From contig OY294047.1 of the NCBI GenBank assembly GCA_958510825.1, positions 1,612,001 through 1,676,000 on the forward strand: a DNA stretch of 64,000 bases. The letters are read 5' to 3'. The notes beneath the pieces were generated by a model that was not told the origin of the DNA, made no database searches, and worked only from the letters and a program-made list of their open reading frames with translations. Positions within the stretch are counted from its first letter, which is position 1. Each line of letters starts with the position of its first letter. The position numbers and the translations under genes are program-made. Positions 31,620-43,423 of the stretch are shown here, piece by piece. This stretch comes from Brachypterus glaber (lineage: Eukaryota > Arthropoda > Insecta > Coleoptera > Kateretidae).

Positions 31620-31704
31620 GCTAACCTCATAGGAAAATAAAATTTTTAACTCACGAGTAGCTAATTTGAGCTAGGCTGTGTCTTATCCAATTAATATTTC
31701 TCTA

Positions 31705-32115
31705 ATGGAGCTCTCTACAACTAGAATTATGAAACAAAAGACGTCTACCCTATCTCTATCTCATTTGTGCTACACTTTCCAGCCAACCAAATAAATACTG
31801 TATTTGTTTTTCATACAACAAATACAGTATTTATTTGGTTGGCCGGAAAGTGTAGCAGTGAGCGGTACGAACGAACATAGCTAATGTGAATCTGCAGAAT
31901 AAGATAATTCTACTAAAATTTAGATGGCGCCAGTAAGTTCTTTAATAAAAATAAATAGTTACACTTTTCGCCCGGCCAAGTAAATATTGTATTTGCTCAA
32001 CAAAGAACAAATACAGAATTTGTTTGGTTGGGTGGAAGTGGAAGTGTATGTATGTCTTCTATCCTTTTTGGGTAGAACTTTTGTCCCTGTCTAATCTAAC
32101 GGGAGAAATCTCCAT
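31705..32115 (+). mobile_element. 400-bp twin-hairpin element, copy 3
   Basis: Matches 15139-15538 with a few substitutions and a small insertion (AAATAGTTA region). It interrupts a repeat whose relatives read ATTTCTCGGGTTCGAAATG at 33018-33036. Confidence 0.8.
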
Positions 32116-32451
32116 TGGAAATGTTTTATTTTCTTTTATTAGGTTATACTATATTTTCTTTGCTAAATCTCTCACAATTCAGTTGTATGTTTTTGATTGA
32201 ATAAATTGTTATCTATCATATTGTTATAATACCTATATCAAATGTTGAGAGCAGACACTCAAGTAACAAATTTGTATAAATCCTATAAGCCCTAGGTGAA
32301 TTGTAACTTTCTGTTGAAAAGCTTTAAATATTTTGAAAGCTTTTGTATTATTTCACAGTCAATAATGATATTTTATTCACAAGCTTACAGAAAAATGTTC
32401 TTTATATGCATTATAAAAAGTTGTAAAATTCATAATTTTTGTCTGTTTCTT
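32116..32451. other. AT-rich DNA, nothing recognised
   Basis: Apart from the TTTTATTTTCTTTTATTAGG tail of the interrupted repeat, nothing was assigned. Confidence 0.35.
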
Positions 32452-32830
32452 TAATAGTATATTAATATAACATACGTTTTCTAAAGTACTAGTGCTCTAA
32501 AAACGTGTTATGAAACGAGTACTTTATACAATTTTTTCTATTTTGCTCTAAAATTTAAAAAAACTTACATTTAAATTGATGACTGATTTAGGGATTTTTG
32601 TTTGGGGTTGGCATTACAGTTTACACTATGTTTAACATTCTAAGAACAAATTATATTTTGATATATTTTACAGTCATCTCTTCTTTTTTCACTGCAATTA
32701 ACCAGTCCACAATTTTAACACGATAAAAAATAACCCAAACACAAAATTTTGTAAAAAATTAAACTTTAAATCGACATTGACATTTGCACGCAAAACGTCA
32801 AGATATAGGCTTTTGTATGTTGCCAACTCA
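32452..32830. repeat. Half copy of the TAATAGTATATTAA fold-back
   Basis: Colinear with the left arm at 30703-31080 (AAAACGTGTTATGAAACGAG, TTGGCATTACAGTTTAC); no right arm. Confidence 0.6.
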
Positions 32831-33576
32831 ACAGAAAAAAAAGTAGAGACCTCTTATGGGCCTATAAGAACACGCAAAATGCGTGTGATTATGAGCTTAT
32901 AAGAGTCGCAAAATAGAAAAAAGTTAATAAAGCTTTTCTTTTTAACCTAGGTTAGATATGAAAATCGTTTCTAACCTGTTTTGGCGATATGAAGGCTACG
33001 CCTCGGCCAAATAGCATTTCTCGGGTTCGAAATGTTTTATTTTCTTATTAGGTATTTTTTAATGAATACGTTAGTTAGTTATCCGTTAACCCATGGTACC
33101 GTTAGGTGTCGGGTTAATGAATAAATTTTTCTTATTTTTTTCATATGAAAATAGTTGCTTTATTCAGGCAAAAAAAAGTCCAAATCAGGCCAGTTTTAAA
33201 CTAAACTTTAAAAAATGTATTTTAACTTAGAAATAACATTTGTTATTGTATTTATTACAATTTTATGTTGTTTATTCTACAACTGGTTGTATCATATAAT
33301 ATATTACAAAATATGTTTGGACTTTTTTTTGTGCCAATGTAAAAAATCTTAAGACAACAACCTTATCCATGGATTCCACTTTCCCCTAACATTACGTTTT
33401 AATTTTAGGAACTTCCAGAAAGTTAAAATATCTGAGAACTGACAAATATCTTTCACATAGTTGAGTTTACTACCACACATGGGCATATGTGTGGTCTAGT
33501 AATTAATTTCGCTTATTCTCACAGTGCTACAAATATAAAGAGAATTTCATTGAAAGTTTTTGCCCGATTTGTATAA
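32831..33576. repeat. Small hairpins and unclassified repeat sequence
   Basis: CTCTTAT...CTATAAGAACACGCA and its complement form a hairpin at 32853-32907. CTCGGCCAAATAGCATTTCT...TTATTTTCTTATTAGG recurs at 33860-33920. ACCACACATGGGCATATGTGTGGT is a hairpin at 33472-33495. No gene. Confidence 0.4.
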
Positions 33577-33716
33577 TTTAACTTTTTGATTTTTGGGGAA
33601 TAGGGATTTGGATCTGACTAAAATTGTTATCTAATTTTGCTGTGACGTTTCGACGATGGATTTTCGTCGTTTTCGAACAGAGAATTATAGCCAAAGATTA
33701 GTCATTGTCACTAACA
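33577..33716 (-). repeat. GAAACGTC stem repeat, copy 2
   Basis: Nearly identical to 8482-8625 (TTTTGATTTTTGGGGAATAG, GTGACGTTTCGACGATGG). See that entry. Confidence 0.55.
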
Positions 33717-34287
33717 GGTTGGAAAAGAGCTCTTTTCTGCTATTGGTTAGAAAAAAGGTACTGGCACTAAAAACTAGGTTCGCATACTCGGTGCATAATA
33801 TTCTATTTCTATAGTCATAAGAAAATGACATTTCCATCTCTCGAGATGCTAATTTGGCCTAGGCTAGGCCTCGATCAAATATCATATCTCGAGTTAAAAA
33901 TATTTCATTTTCTTATTAGGTTATTAGGTTATTGTAAATACCAATGATAAACTCGGTTAAAACAAACGTTCTGTCTTGTTATATTTCCCAGTACAAAAAC
34001 TATGTGTTTTAAGCGTCTTTCACGCGCCAGCACCTTGCTGTTATTAGATTTAACACGATTATGTTGTAAGCAAATTACGCTCAACTAATCTGATCAATAA
34101 ATGTACATATGTGTTATGGGAAATCAGTTCTATATCCGTGCTACTAATTACGTTTGTTGTTAAATTTACCGTGTCACATTAACATAAATTAACTAGTTAA
34201 CTTGTCCAATTTTGCAATTATTCTAGAAGAATTGTCTAAAGTAATCAATGATTACTATTCATAGAACTATGGGCAAAACTCAACGAA
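33717..34287. other. Intergenic DNA, nothing coding recognised
   Basis: Contains a second copy of the GGCCTAGGCTAGGCCTCGAT...CTTATTAGG repeat; otherwise nothing. Confidence 0.35.
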
Positions 34288-34485
34288 CTAATAACTCTTC
34301 TCTCTAGAATAGGCATTTCATTTGTAAAAACTGAAAAAAACGTAGCCAACATATACATTCGTCTGTCTTACTCGCACATATTTGTTCTAACAGAGACAAC
34401 AATACCAGTTACTGGTAATTGTTATTGTTCAGGCCTGAATATACCTACTATTTGTTTACAAACAAACCGAGATGTTGGCGATACT
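34288..34485 (-). mobile_element. AACTAATAACT inverted-repeat element, copy 2
   Basis: Reverse-oriented match to 20215-20480 from AACTAATAACTCTTCTCTCT to CCGAGATGTTGGCGATAC; the far terminus is lost at a junction with the next fragment. Confidence 0.65.
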
Positions 34486-34866
34486 TTATTTTAACACCCT
34501 GCAGTATTGAAATGTTCATTAGCGCATATTTTCTTTGCTATTTGTGATGCTCAGAACGTCAAATTATCTTTAACTGTAATTTTCTCGAAAACGGGTTTAT
34601 GGTGTTACACTAAGAGTACCTTATTTTTGTATTTTTAACCAAAAAATCTAAGTTTGTAAGTTTGTTGACAAAATGTTAAAAAAATAAAGGCGAAATAGTT
34701 TGGGGCAAAAAGTGTTAACGCCCCCCACTCCATTTCGCAAGTCCCTGCTGGAAGTTACGAAATAAAAATTGCGGCTCATTTCCGGACCAACCTTTATAGG
34801 AACTTTTTCATATTTTTGGATGTAGAATCACCCCTCAATTTTTTTCCGTCAGTACTGCACCACCCT
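34486..34866. repeat. Right half of a CAGGGTTATTC/CACCCTG family element
   Basis: CTCATTTCCGGACCAACCTT through CACCACCCTGTA matches 21896-22618; TTTTCTCGAAAACGG and AACACCCTGCAGTATTG match the interior. Confidence 0.55.
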
Positions 34867-35330
34867 GTATGCATTTAACAAAGAAATTCTTTTATGCTGG
34901 TAGCGACATTTATAAATTCTTTGATTTTCGGAAAATTTGGTCTGAAGGAAAAAATAAGATGAGAAGGTAGGCGTTAACATTTCGAATTTTCGCATTTTAA
35001 GAAGCACCCTAATATACATGATTTAAGTAAACTCATTTTCGACAAAAAATAAATATGTCACGCCATTTGCCTATACTTTTCTGGTTAATAAAAATATGCC
35101 TAAGTAAATATTTAAAATGAAAATTGAATTATAATAAAATTTAGGATAACATTTTACTTGAAGTAGATTTGCTATACACTTTCCCAAAAGTAAATATAAA
35201 ATATTAAAGTGAAAATTAAACCAAAACATACATTCTCAAAAACATTTCGTTGACATAGCAATAAAAGCTTTAATAATAATGGATATACATTAATCTTAAG
35301 TGATGTTTGAAGGATATTATACGCATATAC
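34867..35330. other. AT-rich DNA, nothing recognised
   Basis: No feature was assigned. Confidence 0.35.
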
Positions 35331-35432
35331 AGCGCGATCCAAAACTTACCCCTTCTTAACTTTTAAACGAGTGGAGACATCGACTTTAAATTGGGAGACA
35401 CATAAATAAACAACTTACACTATCTTTTTAAA
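35331..35432 (+). repeat. Left-end fragment of the CAGTGCGGTCC family
   Basis: CAGCGCGATCCAAAACTTAC...CATCGACTTTAAATTGG matches 24642-24745. Confidence 0.6.
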
Positions 35433-35814
35433 GATAAGGTCATAAAATTCAGTTGCTTTTCACCCGTGAAACGAGCAACTGTACTTTTGGCAAGAATTAG
35501 GTAATCCGTTAATCGCGTTTAATTTTTAGCATCAAGTGTTTTAGTATAGTTATTTATTTATTTGCTATCTTAGATATGCCCTGGATTCGATTTTATATAT
35601 TTTATAGTAATTGTATGGATGATGTGCAGTAAAATGACGAACATGTGATTATATTTGAGTAATCAGGGAATTTTATGTTTTTTATATCATTTATAATACT
35701 GATAAATTTTGATTTGGAAGCAACTAACAGGTGAAGAAGTTTTTATACGTACAGAATTTATTTATATACTAGCGCATGCGCAAATATAATTATAAATTAG
35801 AAAAATCAGCCTTG
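35433..35814. other. Intergenic DNA, nothing recognised
   Basis: No feature was assigned. Confidence 0.35.
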
Positions 35815-36096
35815 TCAACAGCTATTAGAACCAACAGCAAACACGAAAAGGGAAGAAGGAAAAGAAAAAGGTCTTACAGAAGACTTGAAATTTTCTATAA
35901 TCAAAACGGGAGTGGGCATGGTGCCAAGCCAGACAAGAACCACTCTTGGTGAATTGAGTAACTAAGAGGAAACTGGCTAATTAACTCACTGAGAAAAGGC
36001 CAAAAAAAGGAAGGAGAAGAAGAAGAAGAAGAAGAAGAAGAAGAAGAAGAAGAAAAAGAAGAAGAAGAAGAAAAAGAAGAAGAAGAAGAAGAAGTA
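35815..36096 (+). mobile_element. Probable retroposon 3' end with (GAA)n tail
   Basis: About 190 bp of purine-rich, less AT-biased sequence (35815-36003) runs directly into a (GAA)n array at 36012-36096, the arrangement expected of a LINE or SINE 3' end. No target duplication found. Confidence 0.4.
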
Positions 36097-36229
36097 GAAT
36101 GTCATAATTAAACAGTAGAAAAATTAACAAAAAATATATATTTTTTTACTAAGAAATATTAAAAAACTTATTTAAAATTCATCTAATTATTTACATCAAT
36201 CTCATGACATTATTTATTTCATGAATAAG

Positions 36230-36354
36230 GTCGAAGAATGTTTTCTTAATCAGCGTACAGGGTTGACTCTTGGTACTGAAGAGGGCCACTAGCCCGAAAC
36301 TGTCAGTCTACCAATATAATTCTTTACGATGATTAGAAAATAGACTGATGGAAT
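36230..36354 (+). mobile_element. Fragment of the hammerhead retroelement, copy 3
   Basis: From TTTTCTTAATCAGCG through GATGATTAGAAAATAGA it matches 9370-9480 with several substitutions; the rest of the unit is absent. Confidence 0.7.
36254..36328 (+). ncRNA. Hammerhead ribozyme, diverged copy
   Basis: The catalytic parts are unchanged: TTGGTA/TACCAA, CTGAAGA (36276-36282), GGGC/GCCC, GAA, ACT/AGT and C36308. The stem II loop has changed from CAGCA to CACTA, and the outer stem I (CGTACAGGGT/ATTCTTTACG) is partly broken. Core retained but probably weaker. Confidence 0.65.
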
Positions 36355-36956
36355 GAATATTTAAATAATTTATTGCAATATAAAGATTTGCTTTAAAATT
36401 ACATAGTTTATTACTTTTTCTTAAAATCTCTCTCGTTTTTAATCATTTTATGTAAAAAATAAAATAAAAATACGCTATCTATTGTTGATTATTTAAGTCT
36501 TGTTATCTGTCACAACAATCTGCCATAAACTTCAGTTTTTTCTATGAAATTCAATAAAAATCTTTTTTTAAATATTTGTTAAAATTATTAAATAATATTA
36601 AGTTCTTTATTTTAAAATATGTGTTTTTTGTATTTTCAATGTCCAGTGACAAGGAACATTTTGCATTGCAGTCAAAGAAAAAGTATAGTCTATAACACGA
36701 GCTCGCCCCAAACTTTCGGCTCACGCGGAATATTGTCTATTCCATGTATATATGTATATATGTATATATACTATTTAGTTTTTTTTCTAAAAGTAAACTT
36801 TTCAGAGATGTTAGTTTTCACGATTCGTGGGTTATATAGAAAGACAATTGGCGTATGAGACAATACCTAGACATTTAACCAAAGTTTAATTAAAACATAC
36901 TGAAAATATGTTATTGCTTCGTAAATTATCATCGAGAATCCAGTTATGAGTCATAA
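36355..36956. other. AT-rich DNA, nothing recognised
   Basis: A (TATATG)n microsatellite lies at 36747-36770; no gene. Confidence 0.4.
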
Positions 36957-37181
36957 GGGAACGTTCAAGTATTACGTAACGCAAATTGTACCAAAATTCA
37001 TACACTTAATACCCCGTTTCTCGCATTATTAAAGGCTGTAATGATTTTATATTTTGGCTATCCCCTAACACCCCACCCCCCTATTTGGGGGTGTAGCCAA
37101 AATATGAAATCTCTACAGCCTTTAATGTCGAGAGAAACGGGGTATGAAGTGTATGAATTTTGGTACAATTTTCATTACTTA
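36957..37181. mobile_element. PIF/Harbinger-like MITE (GGGAACGTTCAAG), copy 2
   Basis: GGGAACGTTCAAGTATTACG follows TAA; the palindrome centre is GGCTATCCCC...GGGGGTGTAGCC. Its right end is cut by the MITE at 37182 and then decays. Confidence 0.7.
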
Positions 37182-37289
37182 GGCCCGGTTGTACAAACCC
37201 GGTTTCACTTTGAGCAGAGTTCCTTTACCATTGAAACAAATGACAGTTGAGCTAGGTTCAAATTTGAGCGAGGTTTGTACAACCGGGCC
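37182..37289. mobile_element. PIF/Harbinger-like MITE (GGCCCGGTTGTACAA), nested
   Basis: A 108-bp element with inverted ends GGCCCGGTTGTACAAACC and GGTTTGTACAACCGGGCC, flanked by TTA on both sides (37179-37181, 37290-37292), inserted in the right arm of the previous MITE. Confidence 0.85.
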
Positions 37290-37320
37290 TTAATACACAT
37301 AGACACATAGACACACATAG

Positions 37321-37741
37321 TACAGTGTACTAAAAAATAAATATGTAATTACATATGATTGTGCACGTAAATGTGATTAAATGCAAACACATGTAATATC
37401 TACTAGATTTTACATGTAATTTTACAATTTTACTTTAAATTTTAAAATTTTATATGCACTTTATTAAAATTACATGTAAAGTCTAGTAAATTTTACAGAG
37501 TTCACTCCAAAAAATAAATATGTAAATTTACATGCAGAATCATAGGTAATGTGTTGCCATGCAGAGACAAGTAAAAGTTACGAGATTCTACATGTAATTT
37601 TACAATTTTATATGGATATTACATCTAAAATACATGTAATATTCATATAAAATTGTAAAATTATGTGTAAAATCTGGTAAATTTTACTTGTACCTGCATA
37701 ACAACACATTACCTATGATTCTATTTATTTTTTACAGTGTA
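37321..37741. mobile_element. Two adjoining palindromic elements with AAAAAATAAATA ends
   Basis: 37503-37741: CACTCCAAAAAATAAATA and GAATCATAGGTAATGTGTTG pair with CAACACATTACCTATGATTC and TATTTATTTTTTACAGTG. 37321-37500 is a related unit (AAAAAATAAATATGTAATTA, TACATGTAATTTTACAATTT). They look like a tandem of one family. Confidence 0.6.
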
Positions 37742-38093
37742 TGTATGTTTATTTCGAACGTTTACGACACATAACTGTATTTTTTTTGTGTGGCTGTATT
37801 AGCCTTCTTGCAGCGAAGAGTAGGGATAATAAAGGGATCTGTAACGATTTTGAGCCTTGTCGTCGCCCCTAAATTAGGTATTATTTGCACGAATAAAGGA
37901 CATACATAAATTAATTTTGATACTGAGATCATGTCAATTGTGTGTTTAAAAGGATATATCAAAAGGGTTTATTAAAATCAAATCCAAATTGCAAATTCAG
38001 CGAGCCAATTATTTGTTTTCTTGTGTCCGTCTGTCCTAATTTAGAATATATTAAATTATGGTTTATAAATTGAATACACAGTAGGGTGGGTCA
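37742..38093. other. Intergenic DNA, nothing recognised
   Basis: No feature was assigned. Confidence 0.35.
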
Positions 38094-38747
38094 AAAAAAC
38101 CGACTATTTTTTTTTTACTTTATACTCTGAAAAATCGGTTGCTAGACCCCTCTAGAAAATTCTCACCAAATATGAGCTCTTAATTCTGATAAAAAGGTTC
38201 TCCGCTTTACAATTTTCCATTTTTCGTGAAACTCATAAATTAAATTGAAATTTTTCGAAACATTCACCAAAAACTATTAAAATTAGTATGCATTGAAGTT
38301 TGACGATGAATATCTTTTAAACGCTTAATTTAATCGACAGAGCAGTTAATTTCCTACAAAACTGCGAATTGCGCAATTCATAACAATTTTTTGTAAGCGA
38401 GTTATAAAATTCATAAGCAAAACAGAAATGTCTCTTAAAATAATTAAACTTTAACCTTTGATATCTTTTAAACAGTGAGTTTTACGAAAAAATTGTAAGA
38501 GACCTTTTTTGTAGAGCGTTCGATTTCCTGCAAGAATATGAGGAGAGATACTTTTTAACGAACAGTTTTCAAAGAGATATGAATTTTTGTTTCTAATACT
38601 GAGGAAAAAATGGAAAATTGTAAAGCGGAGAACCTTTTAATCAAAATTAAGAGCTCATATTTAGTGAGAATTTTCTAGAGGTGTCTAGCAACCGATTTTT
38701 CAGAGTATAAAGTAAAAAAAAATATAGTCGGTTTTTTTGACCCACCC
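38094..38747. mobile_element. Tc1/mariner-like MITE (GGGTGGGTCAAAA)
   Basis: The ends GGGTGGGTCAAAAAAACCGA and TCGGTTTTTTTGACCCACCC are flanked by TA (38092-38093, 38748-38749). The arms pair for over 150 bp (AAAATTCTCACC..., CTAGAAAATTCTCACTAAAT complement). No transposase. Confidence 0.8.
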
Positions 38748-38755
38748 TAATATAC

Positions 38756-39588
38756 AGGGTTATTCAGAAATAGGGTCTATAATTTTAAGAGGTGATTCTA
38801 CATTGGAAAATATACAAAGAACTTTTACCTCAAGAAGAAACATGATGAAATCTACCGTATGCTTTGTTTGAAGCGTGAACCAACTACGGTGAGGGGCTGG
38901 TGGGGAGTGACTCTTGTTTACACTTAGTACGCGTAAAGAGAGAGAAAGAATGTGTAAACTCAAAGTCGTAAAATGGTTTGGATTTTTTCGCAATTTTGCA
39001 AAATTAAAAAAAATGTTGAAAAAGTATGATGGCCCTTTAAAAATGGTGCATTTTTAGAAGACCATATCTCACTTAGGATTAATTTTTGGAGGTATAAGTA
39101 TATGATGTTTTTTTGTTAGTTTTTTTTATGAACGTTTACCCTGCGTTATTGAAATTTCGGTTTTCAACATTTCAGTACTTAATTTTTCGTCTTCAAACTG
39201 TGAAATTTCACCTTCAAATGATATTTTCTCGAAAACGGTTGATCCTCTAGTATTACCACAACAGTATCTTTTTTATGTATTTTGACCCGAGGAACCATAT
39301 TTGGAAACAAAATCACAAAAAAGTTACGCAGAAAAAAGTTTGAAACAAAAAACTGAAAAGCTCCCCCCTCCCGTTTTGCACACCCCTGGTTAAATTAAGC
39401 ACATGAAGATAACATAAAAAGATAAGCCTTATTAGGATTAGTTTAAATTCAATACCTTGTTGCTGTATCTCAAAGGGTTCCTGAGTTATTAAATAAAAAC
39501 CAATTTTTTTTTAGCCACTTTCAAAGGAGCTTAGCCCCCTTACGACGAATTTTTAGACAAATGTTTACAGGAACCTTTCTTATATTTT
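38756..39588. mobile_element. CAGGGTTATTC-type fold-back, body like 1818-2975
   Basis: The left end CAGGGTTATTCAGAAATAGG lies directly after the previous MITE. The body 38980-39588 resembles 2380-2960 (TTCTCGAAAACGGTTGATCC, ATTGAAATTTCGGTTTTCAA). Both arms are interrupted by hAT-like elements. Confidence 0.6.
38815..38976 (+). mobile_element. hAT-like element, copy 3, left 162 bp only
   Basis: CAAAGAACTTTTACCTCAAG to GTGTAAACTCAAAGTCG matches the left part of copies 1 and 2, then breaks off. It follows AAAATATA. Confidence 0.75.
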
Positions 39589-40127
39589 CAAAGAACTTTT
39601 ACCTCAATAAGTAATTTCAGACAAATGTTTATGAAGGTGTCATCTTTTTGTTTGTTTATTTACAGAATACAGCTTTGTGATGTAAAATGTAGATGTCGCT
39701 AGTCGACTTTCAGGCTACCTAGTAGCTATGTTGCGTAGTTTCCACCTTACCATGAATTCAAATCATTATACTTAAATTAAAAATGTAAAAAACTTTATTG
39801 TGTATACTATAATTATGTTTATAAATATAGTATATTTAAATCTATTAAAATTAAACTACTAGTTCATATAAAACTCATACAGAACTAATGTTTCTTAAAA
39901 TTTACAATAAAATATCCAAAGTATATGTTTCCAATCGGCAACACTGTACCCCTGTCAATCATTTTACTACATTAGACTATGAGTTTACACATTCTTTCTC
40001 TCTCTTTACGCGTACTAAGTGTAAACAATAGTCACTCCCCACCATCCCCTCACCGTAGTTGGTTCACGCCTCAAACAAAGCATACGGTAGGTTTCATCAT
40101 GTTCCTTTTTGAGGTAAAAGTTCTTTG
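39589..40127 (-). mobile_element. hAT-like element, copy 4, full length and reversed
   Basis: Both ends (CAAAGAACTTTTACC, GGTAAAAGTTCTTTG) are present in reverse orientation to copies 1-3. The flanks TATATTTT and GTTTAAAA do not match; TATATTTT is the complement of the sequence before copy 3. Confidence 0.8.
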
Positions 40128-41128
40128 GTTTAAAATAACTATACATTAAAAAAATAAACTAGTACTAAAACTATTCCAAGATGGTCAAAATCCGTAAGCT
40201 GAGTGCAAAATCTTGGCACGCTAGACGCGAAATGCCTATATGCAATTAATTAATTCGATATTTAAAATGCACACAATGTGTGCACACGTGCAATGCATAG
40301 TTTAAAAATATTAATTTTCTCTGCATAGAAAATAATCAAGTAGCGAACTTTTAATTTTCATTTCACTCTAAAAGCAATAGAATAGTAACTTGAATATTTC
40401 CATGTCCTCTCAATCACAATGCAGATTTTGTTTTTCCATAAATCAAATAAAAATGATAAAATTTTATTTTTTTATTATTCATTTTTTTTATTTTATACCA
40501 AGAGACTAAACAGGCTGTTTTAGTCCTGCTGCATGAGGGTAACAGAAATTCAAGGGATCAAAACAGCCACATTTACTCCTGAGGTATATACACTATTTTT
40601 TGCACGACCAAATATAATTTAGGTAGGTAGATAAAATTAAAATTAAAAACCATGCGTCTATAATTGGGTGTTTTATTTTCGCAATTTAATCAAGACGCCT
40701 GTGAATCGCAAAAACTCAGTTTCACGGCTATCGCGATTTCAATTTTTTTTTAAATATGGTTGACACAAATGTCAGTTCGAAAAAATGGACGAAGGCGATA
40801 AATTTTAGGTGATTTAAACAATGTTATTTTTAAAAGTTTTCTTACAAAACATCACCAAACATAACTTTTGTACCAGTAAAGCACATAGTATGTATAATAT
40901 TTTAATATTATCAAGGTTTCCGTGATTTTTTCCCTTGGGAGAAAAACGGAAAGCTAAGTCCCGAAAATGAAAGCGTAAAATTAAGTATTAGTCTTGGTCA
41001 TGCAAAAAAAAAAATATATGTTTAAACTCAAAAAAAAAAAATTGAGAAAAATTTTGTATCAATGATAGCGCCTTCGCCATAATTGTAAATATCAAATAAA
41101 AATAGCAATTTACACAGGTCCACAAAAA
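40128..41128. other. AT-rich DNA, nothing recognised
   Basis: Poly-A runs near 41005-41045; no gene, RNA or clear transposon end. Confidence 0.4.
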
Positions 41129-41522
41129 AGAAAAAGTTGTCTGTGCTGTGGTTGAGACCGGCCTATTCTTATGTATTTTAGGATGCTGAACACGAACCGG
41201 TCAAAAAAAGGCACTTTATGGGCTCATTTTTTGCTACACTGAAAAAACTGTCTAAAATGGCAAAAATCACATTTCAGTGTAGCAAAAAAATGAGCCAATG
41301 AAATGCATTTTTTATGACAGATTCTTGTTCAGTATCTCAAAATATATAAGAATAGGTGGGTCTCAACCCCAGCACAGACGACCTTTTTTCCTTCTGAGCC
41401 TTATAAAAACCCACAAAAAAAAAGTTGTCTGTGCTGGGTTTGAGACCCACCAAGTTTTTATTATTTTGGGATGCTGAACACATTTCTGCAATACAAAAAG
41501 GCAACTTATGGGCTCATTTTTT
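41129..41522. repeat. Palindrome AAGTTGTCTGTGCTG plus a direct half copy
   Basis: 41129-41389: GTCTGTGCTGTGGTTGAGAC pairs with GTCTCAACCCCAGCACAGAC; the inner arms are TGGGCTCATTTTTTGCTACA and its complement. 41411-41522 repeats the left arm directly (GTTGTCTGTGCTGGGTTTGA). Confidence 0.65.
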
Positions 41523-42151
41523 TTTTCTACATTCTGCAATTTCAGTGTGTATTTCAAGTATTTTTTTGCAAAAAATATCACAAAATTTGTATTTAAGTAC
41601 CTATACCGTTTTTTGATGAATTTAAAATCGTTTTTTACGTTTCCTGAAAAATTTGAATATATCGAGATGGGTAAATTTATCTCTTAGCCGACGAAATACT
41701 TGTTTTAAGATTTTTTCTCTGTGTGCAAAAACAGAAAGCTACAGCTGATTGATAAGGTGATAAAGTTAAAATGATACTTTTTCTGTCAGCATTTATACGT
41801 GAATTTCCATAAAAACTTCGCATGTCTGGATGACAACTACGCTTTAACGTTTTGCGAGCAAAAGCTCCTAAATTATTAATCTACCAAAAAAATCATACCT
41901 ATTACTTTTTATTAGGGTTGATTTATAAAGCTTTAAAATTTTATTGTGGGATAATAAAGAAAAATATTTTTTTACTGCTATTGTTTAATAAAGGTCAACG
42001 CAAAGAGTAGATGGCTTTGACAATGGGTTATTTTAGATAAAAATATCACAGGAAACCAAAAGACTTCTTTTTGACGTTAATTATTGGGCACTAACTGACC
42101 TACATGACGTCAAATTATGGTTTGGAAAAAAGTCACTGATCAAATTTTTAT
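41523..42151. other. Intergenic DNA, nothing recognised
   Basis: No feature was assigned. Confidence 0.35.
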
Positions 42152-42867
42152 TACATCGGCACTTAGTGCTACTAAAAGTGCCGATGTATTGAAATCTTCG
42201 CCGAAAAGTCAAAATCTTTGACCACGATTTTTTCACATTTCTCGACGTTTTAGACCATTCTGAGTCGAAATCAGTAAAAAAAAAAATTGCGTCCGTCTGT
42301 CTGTGTCTGTCTGTCTGTCTGTCTGGGTGTAAACTCTCTAACTCCATTTCATGAGATATCGACTTGCGGTTTTTTGCATATTGTTTATTATCGTATTCCG
42401 AAGAGCTGATTAGATTTTGGGGGTAAACGACTGGGGGTAAGGGGGTAAAAATAGGGTAAAACTCCTATTTTTAGCATTTTTTTGTTTATAATTAAGGTAA
42501 TTATTATTGTATTTGGTTAATTTAGCACTTATATAAAAGATAATTTTAAATTGGTCAAAAAATGTTATAAACAACGTTTTCCTGAAACGCATTGTTTTCG
42601 ATATATTGGCGTTTAAAGCAGTAAAAGGTTTCTTTCGCATATCTCACATATTTATAACCCGATTTCAAAAAATTATATTTTAAATAAAAGCTCTTTTTAA
42701 GCCCTACAAAAAATGTTTAATACAGTTTTTTGCTAGAATATAATGTTTTAAAGATACAGAATTTAAAATCAAACAAAACACCTAGTTTGAAATTTTCAAA
42801 CTAGATGCCTCTAGTGTACAATAGTGCCCATGTTTTGACAGGGTGCTTGCAACGTTTCATCTAGTTT
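42152..42867 (-). mobile_element. CTAGATGAAACGTTGC repeat family, copy 1
   Basis: Reverse orientation. It begins (minus strand) ACTAGATGAAACGTTGCAAG, includes ACATCGGCACTA at both ends, AATATCTCGAAAACAATGCG, and a (GACA)n run, and closes with the hairpin AGTGCCGATGT. Copies at 45658-46427 and 56632-57244. A 70-83 codon frame is open in all three. Confidence 0.7.
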
Positions 42868-43423
42868 TAATAATAATTTTATATTTTTTATTGTGTAAGT
42901 AAAAACAAGTAAATTATGTGTATCTCGTTTTTATATGATAAAAATGAAAACGAGGGAAAAAAACAATCAGTTTTTAATACACAGAATTTTCAAGTGAATT
43001 TAAAAATCTAAAAAAAAGAAACTGATATCATGGCAGGTGTGTAGAATTCTTAAATAGCAAAGAATAAATATTATCTAGTGTAATTAAATGTTTTAAACGT
43101 ACATACATAAATTCATTTTCATATTGCATTATGTTTTAGATTATTAGAAGTTTCAATTTACTCAACTCACAGAAAATTAAACTAATTAGAATTATCCCCA
43201 AAGGCACAAACTGTTTTGCCAACAATGCTAATTTAAATTATAAAATCATTTTGTTAGCAATAAGTAAAATACCCTAGCCTCCCCCATTTCAAAAACACCG
43301 TCCGTCCCTCATTACAGATTAGGGCATTAAAAAACGTTTTTTTATCCTTAATAAGATTAAACTTAACTTAAAGATATACAAAAAATATGTTACCCAAAAT
43401 TGTACCTCTTAAAGTTTCCCGAA
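42868..43423. other. AT-rich DNA, nothing recognised
   Basis: No feature was assigned. Confidence 0.35.

Noticed and set aside
36012..36096. Possible CRISPR or satellite array
   Set aside because: It is a simple (GAA)n microsatellite; no CRISPR-like repeat-spacer pattern exists anywhere in the window.
42410..42640. Frame open in all three copies of the CTAGATGAAACG repeat (also 45949-46200, 56831-57043)
   Set aside because: Differences between copies are mostly amino-acid changing and no motif is present; the shared open frame follows from high DNA identity.
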